Origin: Henricia sp. BOLD:AAB3569
Lineage: Eukaryota; Echinodermata; Asteroidea; Spinulosida; Echinasteridae
Length of the DNA stretch: 64,000 nucleotides
Direction: 5' to 3'
Assembly (NCBI GenBank): GCA_037783545.1
Contig: JBBELK010000666.1
Coordinates: forward strand, 1,099,001-1,163,000
Position numbers and translations under genes: made by a program. How positions within the stretch are numbered: the first letter of the stretch is position 1; the number at the start of each line of letters is the position of its first letter. Shown one piece after another: positions 42,845 to 55,300 of the stretch. Under the pieces are notes generated by a model. That model saw only the letters and a program-made list of their open reading frames with translations, was not told the origin of the DNA and ran no database searches.

Positions 42845-44176
42845 TCATGAATCCTGCAGAGCCAGCTTAGACACATCCTCATATGGAATACCACTCATAG
42901 TCTTGCCTGCCATTGGACCCTGCATAGAAGACAGACATCAAAATCAATGTGATAATCTTAAAGGCACAGGCTCGTCAGCAATGCACGCGCGCCAAATTAT
43001 GCACGCGCGCCAAATTCATGTTACGAAATACGCAGCTTCATAGCAAAGGCATGGAGCTGCGTATTTCGTGCCACGAACTTGGCGCGCTCGCATTACTGAC
43101 GAGCCTGTGCCTTTAAGAATTCACTCCAAGATGTATTTTGACCTACCCTAAATGGAAAAGAAAGAAGGGTTCTTCGAGAAATTTGCACAATTACCACGAT
43201 AAGAATTTCTTGAGACATCAAATGTCTGTGTCTTTACAGATTATTTTCAAATACCGCTGGTTGGTTTAAAAGATAAACAATATTTTCTTTAGACCAATTA
43301 CCAAGTACAGTATTTCATTTATTTATTGAACCAAAACAGTGCTACACATTCATAAATCTATCAGACGAAATATGACATTAAAACATGGTAAAATATTAAA
43401 AACATCCACCCCTAGTTTTCCTAAGACTTAAGGACAGTGGCAAGAACTGCTGCATATTAACAACAAAAGCACAATAGGCAGTTGATTACACGTAGTACAT
43501 GTACTAGTCCAAAGCAGATTTGAATTGATGAAGACTACAACATCATTTGACAAACAGAAGGTTTTGAGGCAACAAGATGCAAAGCTTACCGTCTCAAGTT
43601 TAATTGTGACAGAGAAAGATTGGTCTTGAAGGGAGACTAACGTGGCCTTTTGACATCTGTGAGGGCCATTAACAATGGCAACCATCTTGCCTAAAAAAAA
43701 AAAAAAGGAAACTGAAATATGATTTTTGTCAAAAGAAGAGATAAGCTAGCCCCTTCCTGAACTTTGTTTTAATCAGCAATTGCTAAAGAAATATGTTAAC
43801 CAGTTCATGCTGGGATTATTTAAAACACTGCTGTCGATAGGCGCTGGTTTATTTGTACGGTACATGTAGTTGAAGCATGGAGGAAAACAACTGGACTCAT
43901 TAACAATGCATGGTAAAACATTGTTGTTATGTCGATGCACTGTCATTGTACACCCCGATGTCGCTTTGTTTTAAACTGTTTTGCCCATTTTCAAACCTAC
44001 AACCTCCAGCATACTAGAGGAAATGTCTTAATCACTTGACCATGGAGTGAGCCAGAGCTGAATGGCCAAATTGGAAAATATTCCAAGGAAATGTTTGAAA
44101 ATTGTGAAAATTCCGAGTATTAAGGGGCCATCCTAAGTTGTCAACATTTTCATGAGGGATCAATGAATGTGTAGAA

Positions 44177-44210
<34 letters not shown>

Positions 44211-46288
44211 GGTCAAGGGCCACGTAGGACTTTACATGCACTGTAACATGTTAACATTCGTGGTAGTGACAAAAAAGTGTTGTTCAGGAGTATTTCGGGG
44301 GAGGGAGGCGAGTCTTGAAAAATACTATTCTGTAAAATTGTGAAAACGTTGACAACTTCGGCGGGCCCTAATGACAGACGTGAATATTTATAAGTTAGGT
44401 TTTAACTCCCAACCTTAGGGCCCATAAACAAAGTTAATATCTTATTATCCTACCAAGCCTGGGAAAGTAATGCTGGCGCGAGGTTTTTTTCTTCTTTTCA
44501 AAACGTATTTTTAGGGTCTGACGGCCGGCCAGTCACCACGCGGAGCATGGCAACATTATAGCACGATGCCACTGCATGGCCGTTTTCTAAACACTTTCTT
44601 CATCTATGTTCTGGCAGAATTCGCTAACTGAACCACATGTGCACACAGCGCAAAGCACGAAAAAGACCCCTCTGAGCTGCTCTGAGTGAGCGCTGCATTT
44701 TGTGGGGTGTGGTTGAAACTCGGGGGTCGGAGGTAACCCGGAGGTATAATTGTTTGTGACCGTGTAGTACATGCTACAACCTACCTCCGACTTTTTATTT
44801 AGCTCCGGGTTTACCGTCAACGCACCAAATACATCTACCTCCGGGTACCTCTGACCTCCGGGTTTTATCAATTTCCCATGTTGGGTGTACACATGTACGT
44901 ACAATCATGGTATACAACGCAAGGCACGGCGAAAACTTATCGCGCTATCGATCGGGCACGGTAGGTACATGTACAGGACTTCGTCGTGCATTTTATCAGC
45001 TGGGCAGATAATAAGAGATCGATTCATTATGAAATTCGGCAAAATGTTGCTTCAATAAAAAAAGGGCAGAAAACTTATAATAAAAAATAAAATAAAAATG
45101 TTGAATTCCGCCGAAAGTGATGCACGCGGGGATGTTAATTTAACAATATTTTTTATGGGGTCTTAGTTGAAACAGTAAATTCCTGCGGTCAATACCCAAC
45201 AAACAACCTATGGTTCTGACCCTACCTGGCGCTGGTATGACCGTCTCTACGTGAAGTTGGTCCACTTTGATCTTCGCTCCGCTGTCAATCATCTTCACAA
45301 TTCCTGTGAACATATCTTGTACTTTCTACATAAAAAACAAAGGTAAAAAAGAGTTAAGTTAGAAACCAATCCAAGCTTTAATTCTACCATTTTAACTTAC
45401 TGGATAAGAGGGATTGGAAACAAAGTTAAACCCTGCCAATAAAAATGAAGACTGTTTTATCTTTTTTACAAGTCCCTTCCATGGCATAAGGAAAGGAAGG
45501 GGCATGCGCGGTATCCGCGCTTTGCTGCGGGCGCTCAACTCCCGACTCCTTGGCTTTTGAGCCTGCATATAACCCGGCGATAGAGCCGACTACGGCTCGG
45601 GTTTGCAGTTTCCTTCCCCAGTGCAAGCACCAGGTACCCATACATGACTGGGTGGCCGGGCAAGCTACACCAGCTGACACTGGTGGAGATGTACAGCTAA
45701 GTTTTCCGGACCAATGGAAAAGCCTGCGACCGCTTCGAGGTTCGAACTCACGACCATCCGATTGCAAGCCTGACGCTCTGTTGCTGCACCACAGTGCTGA
45801 CCTCATGTCCACAGCATAAGGTCAATATAAATAATGAAAGATTATAAATAAAAGACGCAACCCAAAATGTATTATTTGCTTGTGGAAATAATGGGAAAAA
45901 TACCATCTCTAAAATTTAATTGTCATCAAACTCAACATTTTTTAAAGCATACTCCAACTCCTGCTTAATTTCTTACCGTAATGACACCCTTTTTCTTAAA
46001 GAATCTTTCCCCCAGTCTCTTGGTTGTCACTTTGATCACAATTCCCTCTGTCAGCCAGTTCTCTTGATGTGTTACTCTGGATTTCTTCTTTCGCTGCTCC
46101 TCCTACAAAGTAGTAAAAAGACAAATTAAAACGAAGCTGAAATGAAGCACTGTTAAATGTACACTACTCATAATAAGTTAGTGATATTGGTATGTTGTCA
46201 ATTTTAGATTTGTTTTCTTCAAATGACTGTTTTCACCTATTCCCGGACAAGCTGTGTCTGTCATGCAGATACAATTGTCTAATCATAT

Positions 46289-46319
<31 letters not shown>

Positions 46320-49300
46320 TTTTTGATTACCACATCCAACAGCGGAGAGACCGCCAATTACAGGAATGGGAGCAAGTGTGGTTGAGTGCCTTGCTCAAGG
46401 GCACAGCTGCCACAACCCGTCGCGGCCCGGAATCGAACCTACATTCTAGTACTAGCACAGGAACTTAAGTTCGACGCATTAGACCGCTTGGCCATAACAC
46501 CCCACAATAATTTCAAGCAAAATCATTCAAGCGGAATGCATACCCTCAATAAAATATCTGCATCCACCCATAGAATATCCCTAACTTATTGTAAGTAGTG
46601 TATACCCATATAAAAATATCATAATAGGCAAAACCAGAGACCCATTTTGCAGGTTAAATTTAGGGTCGACAGCTATTTCTGAGATATTCCAGGATAACCA
46701 TTCAAATGTAATTCTCATGGGCGGATCAATAATTTTTGTTGGGGGGTGGGGGTTAGGGAGAGCTAAGGTTAAATATTTTTGTTTTCAAAACTCCCATCCC
46801 AATGTTAAGAACATAATTTTGTTTTTAATTGTTTTTACAATGATTCCGCCAATGATTCTGCTATGTGCAGTATACAATATATGAGTGGTATATATTTTTG
46901 TATAATTTGTTCCAATTAATGCTGTGGTTGGTTGCATAGAGTTTGCGTGGCATTATCACAGAACTTCATTAAAAGCTAGAACCGAATTGGAACCGGGACG
47001 CGCATAACCGCACCTTCTCAATAGCATAGTTTTGGGCAACTCATTAGCATAGTTTTGGGCACCTCATTTGCATAGTTTTGGGCACCTCATTACCATTAAT
47101 TTGCATAGTTTTACTATTGAATTACACATAAAACCTTGCGCATGTGCACTTTCCAAATGTTTGTGATGACCACACGTGTTATGTTTGAACACAAAATGCG
47201 CAATTTGTGCACAAGTTCCAAACTGACCCAAACCAGTTAAGGTGATGTGCCATTCAAAACGCACTCGATTCTTATCTAGCTAATAACGGAAATCTGCAGG
47301 CATTACCCAGCTCCACACACGATGGTGATTTTATCTCAAAGTGACCTAATACCGCCCTCACTCGTCACTGAACACCCAAATACCAGGGCATGCAGGGTGG
47401 GTAATATTTTGAAGAATTTTGTTCAGGCCTTATGTAAACCAGGGTCCTATTTAATAAAGCCCACTTATAAACATTCCTAAATAAACATTCTTAACTCATG
47501 TTTTGAAAGATAGGAAAAATTATATTTTATTGTTCCTAAATCCACTTAAGAATGTTTTTAACTTTTATGAAATAGGACCCAGGCATCTTCTGACTCTTCT
47601 TTATGCATTTAATTCTGACCTCTATGATTTCATCCAGTGCTGATTTCCTCTTTTCCCCCTTGCCTCGGGTCGTGCCGTCTTTCTTCTTGATTGATGAGGT
47701 CTTGAGAGGGTTGGACCAACTGGATTGCCTGCGAAACCATAAGACAATCATGGCAATGAATGAATTTCACAGATGCCATCAAGGCCCAGCCTCCGTTTTT
47801 CTTTTTGTAATCTTATCAGAGATGTTTTGTTTTCTAATGGAAGTGTCGGAATGACTTGCCTTTATTTTCATAATGTTGAGGATTGAAGTACATGTAAGGG
47901 AAGACACATAAATCTAACCGCTGGTACTGCCTGCAGAACCGCCGGTACGTTTTGAGCGGTACCCTCTGCATTAAGTATGCTGTTCTCGAGCGGTACCGCA
48001 GCGGTATCGCAGCGGTACCGCAGCGGTATCGCAGCGGTACCGCAGCGGTACCGGCTGTTAGATTTGTGTGTCTTTCCTAAAGAACACAACATTTGGAAAG
48101 AAATAACCAAGAATTTGAAAATGAAATGAGTGATGCATTTAATTTCAAGAGGCAAACATGATACATACCCACTTGCAGCAGCCCCAGCAGGTTGAGTTTT
48201 GTCCTTCGTTAGAGCATTAGCAGCATTCTCACTGTCTGACGACCCAGCTGTCTGGGGTGTCTTGCCCCTCAGGTTAAAGGTAATAAGACTCTCACCGTCC
48301 TCCCGCTGAAGCTCGGTATACTCTGGTTCGCAATCCTACGATTTAAATTGATAATAAACCATATACAGCCGAGTAGCAGGGAAAAGGGGAGTGGAGGTAT
48401 ATTAAGAGAACAATTGATAGGTATTTAACTTATAAAGATAAAACGTTTCTGGCAAAAAGCCCAGATCTTGACGACATCCCTTTCTGCCTAGTAAAATGCC
48501 AGGATCGTCGCTATTTCAAGAAATGTATTTAAAATGTGTGAGGTTATCTCCATAGGTTTTGTACAAAAGTCTAAATTGATGTCCAAGAGAATAAATGTTT
48601 TTGATGTGCATTTGTGGACAATTGAGAAAATAACAGTTTAAGAGATTAATTTAAAGATAAAATACATGATTGGTAAAGTGTTAAAAATTATGTTAATTCC
48701 ACTCGTACAGTAATTAAAATACTATGAAGAGAAAACTGCCTTGTAGAAACTTCAGCCACATAGAGGCAGTTATACCTCAGAAAACCTGGAACATGCATGC
48801 ATGGTTTTTGTGTGTGAATGAATGGTAACAGTGACACCTGTCGCTGCATAAACCTCTGTGTCTGTCGTTCATTATCTAATTCCAGCTGAATCCATTGTGG
48901 TTTACCGTATCATGATTTGACTGTTATTACCTGTGTTGCTTTGCCCCCTGAGGCTTTCTCCACTTGTCGCTGTATAAACCTCTGCGTCCGTTCTTCGTCG
49001 TCTAGCTCAAGTTTTTCCTTCTTGGCTACAGCTTCTTGTCTTGCTATTGTCTCGGGGTCACGGTCGATGTATGCAATGAACCATCCCTTCTCTGTTTGGT
49101 CTACTTTGCAGAAGCCTGTACATTGGATGAAAAACAAATAAAACCGTTGGTTATTGATGAACCAAAACATGGGACGACAACAAAAAGTCATGGTCCTCAT
49201 CAGGATTTTAACCCAAGACTCGTAACATACTGGGCTGGGGTGGATTGCAATATAACCGTCTTAAGTCTGAGACACATATGAATTTATGACATCTTAGCTA

Positions 49301-52300
49301 TGACACATTGAAAAATGTCTTGCAATATCCAGAAGTTGGGACATCTTAGCTAAGACATAAATGTTTGTATGTCTTTACGTTGTGAACGGCGTTTCAATCG
49401 CAGCCGTTGTGTTTGCATACCGTCGCGCATGCATACGCCGGTCGTTGCTGCCGTACGTACGCATGACAGTGGCGTGAAATACATTGTGAAAACATTCATA
49501 ATTAACATAGGTTCAGCTTGAATCGTAACTACCTTCCAGTGAAAACTCAGTTGATGAAAGTCAAACTATCAAAAAATCAAGTTTTGATCCTAGTCACAAG
49601 GCTTCTTTTGTCGGAATTGAGCATTAAATTCCAAACAAATTTTCTAAAGACGTAACTTAGGACACATATTATGTGTCTTAAATTGTATGTGTCTTAGGAC
49701 ACAAGTTAGGACACATAATTTTTTATTGCAAGGCAAAATCATCTATGATGTCTTTGTGATGTCAGAGTTAGGACGTCCTGGGGGTTAGGATGTCCTAACT
49801 TTCTTTATTGCAATCCACCCCAGATGCTCTACCAGCTGAGCTATGAGACACAGTGGTATACTTCCTCAGGTTTTCATCAAGACCTCTGACACACCAGGCA
49901 GATGCTCTACCAGCTGAGCTATTTGGCACAGTGGCATACTCCCTTAGGTTTTCACCAAGACCTCTGACACACCGGGCGATACCCTACCAGCTGAGCTATG
50001 AGGCACAGTGGTATACTCCCTCAGCTTTTCATCAAGACCTCTGACACACCAGGCAGATGCTCTACCAGCTGAGCTATGAGGTACAGTGGTATACTCCCTT
50101 AGGTTTTCACCCAAACCTCTGACACACCGGGCAGATGCCCTACCAGCTGAGCTATGAGGCACAGTGGTATACTCCCTCAGGTTTTTATCAAGACCTCTGA
50201 CACACCGGGCAGATGCTCTACCAGCTGAGCTATGAGGCACAGTGGCATACTCCCTCAGGTTTTCACCAAGACCTCTGACACACCGGGCGATGCCCTACCA
50301 GCTGAGCTATGAGGCACAGTGGTATACTCCCTCAGCTTTTCATCAAGACCTCTGACACACCAGGCAGATGCTCTACCAGCTGAGCTATGAGGTACAGTGG
50401 TATACTCCCTTAGGTTTTCACCCAGACCTCTGACACACCGGGCGATGCCCTACCAGCTGAGCTATGAGGTACAGTGGTATACTCCCTCAGGTTTTTATCA
50501 AGACCTCTGACACACCGGGCAGATGCTCTACCAGCTGAGCTATGCGGCACAGTGGCATACTCCCTCAAGTTTTCACCAAGACCTCTGACACACCAGGCAG
50601 GTGCTCTACCAGCTGAGCTATGAGGCACAGTGGTATACCTTCTCAGGTTATTTTCAAAGAACTGTTGCAACTCAGGGGTTGCACAGATGCGCAACAGGAC
50701 AAGTTACATAAAATGTTAAAGTTCATTTTGAGACAGTGCTGTTTTATGTGAATTTTCTTTGTGATTTTTAAATTTTTTAAATTTATTTATTTATTTTTTT
50801 AAACTTTTGCTCGCAGTAGAAACATGCTCAATGTGAGACAGCAAATGAGTATTTTGTTTACTGTGTTTTTATTTGTGGGGCCAAATTCATAAAACCTGTT
50901 AGCACCCGATTTTTGATTAAGCAGCGCTCTCTCAATTTTATGAAACTCTTTAAGCTCTAGCAAACCAAACCACATGCTAACCTACCGATTTTTTGCTAAA
51001 ACGACGCCATATTTACATCGACACTTAACTTTATTATCAAATTGTTAGCTCAATGTGCCGAGGTACTTTCACAAATGCAGAAAGTTAAAAAGGATTGTAA
51101 AACGGTACTATCAAACGATACCGTAGCTTATAAGTGTTAAATGACAGTCAACTAGCAGAAACTTGGCAGCACTACGGCTCGAGCACAGCCCGAAAGGCAG
51201 TGTCACGGGTAGTCAGGACAGAAATAACTCACTAGACCAGCAAGTAGCACTCCCTTATATCTGGTGTACAGTCATGGTGGATAATAAATAACAAAACAAA
51301 TTGTATTAGGAGGACAATCAGGGTATAGTGGCACAAATACCATTGAATGATCGGTATGTGCATTTTTAAAAGATAAAACCAAATGGCTACACTGGGGCTG
51401 AACTGTGACCGACCATGCATGAATGTAGGTCCGGTCACATATGCTTAATCCAAAATTTGTGATAAAGCGTAACATGTTTTATGATATTAGCCCTTGTTTT
51501 CACATACCCTTGTTTTCACATACCTTCTCGGCCGAGCCATTTGACAAATTCTGTCAACGTTTCCCACTTGGTAGAATTCATATGACAATGTAGCTTGTCT
51601 TGAATGTACTCATTGTATACTATGTTACAATGAACTCGTCGAGTGTTGAAGCGTCGACGAAGCAGTTCCATGAAAGTATCAAAGAATTCTCTGAATACAA
51701 GACAGAAACAAAATAAGAATCATTATAAAGTTTACTCAAAGTAGTAGGATCTTGATCATAATTTATACTCGAACGGCATAGTTGCCAGGTCCGTGACCTA
51801 GCCACCCTATTGATGAATAATGGTTGATGAACAACGGACCTGGGGCCTATTGCATAAAACTTTGGGAATATTCCTAAGTAGGATTTAGGAACATTTATCA
51901 TTCCTAAATCCAAATTGTTCCTAACTTTAGGAACATTCCTAAAGTTCTATTTCATAAGGCAATTTAGGTAAAAAATTGTTCCTAACTTTAGGACTGATCA
52001 TAATCAGACCTAAAGTTAGGTATCACATGACAATTTGGCGGGAAAATTAAACACTGCTTCAGTTTGCTTGCTTGTCAACTGTGTACATGTCAATGTTGCT
52101 ATGTTTATGGCTCTAGGCCTATACTTGACAGGGAAAATAGGCGCGCTAGACGGAGAGAAAGAGTGTTCAAACTCGGTCATACAATGTGTAGTCATATAGT
52201 TTATGCATTGTTCCTAACTTAGAATTGTTCCTAACTTGGGATAATTAATAATGCCTAAGTTAGGAATCTTCCCAATTAATTGTTCCCAAGTGACTTAGGA

Positions 52301-55300
52301 ACAATTAATTAGGAATGTTCCTAAATAGTTTTATGAAATAGGGCCCAGGTGACTAAGCCAACATTACGTTAGAGGGCGAGAAACCAGGATTATTCCTTTG
52401 AGTTCCAATTGAAAATTTACTTACTGAGAAAAGCTGTCAAGGAACTTTTCTTCATTTTCGGCAAAGAGCAAAAGCTGCCTCTGGTGGGATTCTGACATGG
52501 TGTGACACTTGAAACCATTCTGGGTGAGGAAAAAACAAACAAACAAACAAGAAATGAATGAAAATTACACTGCATTTACACTGTGGACTTCCAACTTTAC
52601 GAGTGAAAAGTCATTCACTTTGACAAAAAGCAGTTTGGGGGTAATTTGGAGTGAATCCTCCCTTCACTGACCGCACTAACAAAATTCACCCCCTCGTCCA
52701 AAAATGGTACGTGCTGGGTCGCAATACTAGTAGTCTGGTGCTTGACTCTCTTATACACGAGTGCCATAGTGCAGAGGCAGGACTCTAGGGAAAACAAATC
52801 TCAGATTTTGTTTTACACGAGGCCTACTAGGAGGTTCTGCTCAGTTTTGAGAGTATTAAGGCCAGGGCGGTATGTAGAATGTGAGAGTATTAAGGCCAGG
52901 GCGGTATGTAGAATGTGAGAGTATTAAGGCCAGGGCGGTATGTAGAATGTGAGAGTATTAAGGCCAGGGCGGTATGTAGAATGTGAGAGTATTAAGGCCA
53001 GGGCGGTATGTAGAATGCGAGAGTATTAAGGCCAGGGCGGTATGTAGAATGTGAGAGTATTAAGGCCAGGGCGGTATGTAGAATGCGAGAGTATTAAGGC
53101 CAGGGCGGTATGTAGAATGTGAGAGTATTAAGGCCAGGGCGGTATGTAGAATGTGAGAGTATTAAGGCCAGGGCGGTATGTAGAATGCGAGAGTATTAAG
53201 GCCAGGGCGGTATGTAGAATGCGAGAGTATTAAGGCCAGGGCGGTATGTAGAATGTGAGAGTATTAAGGCCAGGGCGGTATGTAGAATGTGAGAGTATTA
53301 AGGCCAGGGCGGTATGTAGAATGCGAGAGTATTAAGGCCAGGGCGGTATGTAGAATGTGAGAGTATTAAGGCCAGGGCGGTATGTAGAATGCGAGAGTAT
53401 TAAGGCCAGGGCGGTATGTAGAATGCGAGAGTATTAAGGCCAGGGCGGTATGTAGAATGTGAGAGTATTAAGGCCAGGGCGGTATGTAGAATGTGAGAGT
53501 ATTAAGGCCAGGGCGGTATGTAGAATGTGAGAGTATTAAGGCCAGGGCGATATGTAGAATGTGAGAGTATTAAGGCCAGGGCGGTATGTAGAATGTGAGA
53601 GTATTAAGGCCAGGGCGATATGTAGAATGTGAGAGTATTAAGGCCAGGGCGGTATGTAGAATGCGAGAGTATTAAGGCCAGGGCGGTATGTAGAATGTGA
53701 GAGTATTAAGGCCAGGGCGGTATGTAGAATGCGAGAGTATTAAGGCCAGGGCGATATGTAGAATGTGAGAGTATTAAGGCCAGGGCGGTATGTAGAATGT
53801 GAGAGTATTAAGGCCAGGGCGGTATGTAGAATGTGAGAGTATTAAGGCCAGGGCGGTATGTAGAATGTGAGAGTATTAAGGCCAGGGCGGTATGTAGAAT
53901 GCGAGAGTATTAAGGCCAGGGCGGTATGTAGAATGTGAGAGTATTAAGGCCAGGGCGGTATGTAGAATGCGAGAGTATTAAGGCCAGGACGGTATGTAGA
54001 ATGTGAGAGTATTAAGGCCAGGGCGGTATGTAGAATGCGAGAGTATTAAGGCCAGGGCGGTATGTAGAATGCGAGAGTATTAAGGCCAGGGCTGTATGTA
54101 GAATGTGAGAGTATTAAGGCCAGGGCGGTATGTAGAATGCGAGAGTATTAAGGCCAGGGCGGTATGTAGAATGTGAGAGTATTAAGGCCAGGGCGATATG
54201 TAGAATGTGAGAGTATTAAGGCCAGGGCGGTATGTAGAATGTGAGAGTATTAAGGCCAGGGCGGTATACATGTAGAATGTGAGAGTATTAAGGCCAGGGC
54301 GGTATGTAGAATGTGAGAGTATTAAGGCCAGGGCGGTATGTAGAATGTGAGAGTATTAAGGCCAGGGCGGTATGTAGAATGTGAGAGTATTAAGGCCAGG
54401 GCGGTATGTAGAATGTGAGAGTATTAAGGCCAGGGCGGTATGTAGAATGCGAGAGTATTAAGGCCAGGGCGGTATGTAGAATGCGAGAGTATTAAGGCCA
54501 GGGCGGTATGTAGAATGCGAGAGTATTAAGGCCAGGGCGATATGTAGAATGTGAGAGTATTAAGGCCAGGGCGGTATGTAGAATGTGAGAGTATTAAGGC
54601 CAGGGCGGTATGTAGAATGTGAGAGTATTAAGGCCAGGGCGGTATGTAGAATGTGAGAGTATTAAGGCCAGGGCGGTATGTAGAATGTGAGAGTATTAAG
54701 GCCAGGGCGGTATGTAGAATGTGAGAGTATTAAGGCCAGGGCGGTATGTAGAATGTGAGAGTATTAAGGCCAGGGCGGTATGTAGAATGCGAGAGTATTA
54801 AGGCCAGGGCGGTATGTAGAATGTGAGAGTATTAAGGCCAGGGCGGTGTGTAGAATGCGAGAGTATTAAGGCCAGGGCGGTATGTAGAATGTGAGAGTAT
54901 TAAGGCCAGGGCGGTATGTAGAATGCGAGAGTATTAAGGCCAGGGCGGTATGTAGAATGTGAGAGTATTAAGGCCAGGGCGGTATGTAGAATGCGAGAGT
55001 ATTAAGGCCAGGGCTGTATGTAGAATGTGAGAGTATTAAGGCCAGGGCGGTATGTAGAATGCGAGAGTATTAAGGCCAGGGCGGTATGTAGAATGTGAGA
55101 GTATTAAGGCCAGGGCGATATGTAGAATGTGAGAGTATTAAGGCCAGGGCGGTATGTAGAATGTGAGAGTATTAAGGCCAGGGCGGTATACATGTAGAAT
55201 GTGAGAGTATTAAGGCCAGGGCGGTATGTAGAATGTGAGAGTATTAAGGCCAGGGCGGTATGTAGAATGTGAGAGTATTAAGGCCAGGGCGGTATGTAGA

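Noticed and set aside
44032-44241. Proline-rich frame on the minus strand
   Set aside because: It is only the translation of the G32 run.
49824-50640. Cluster of functional tRNA genes
   Set aside because: Units have a D-arm but no proper anticodon stem, T-arm or acceptor end, so they are tRNA-derived repeats only.
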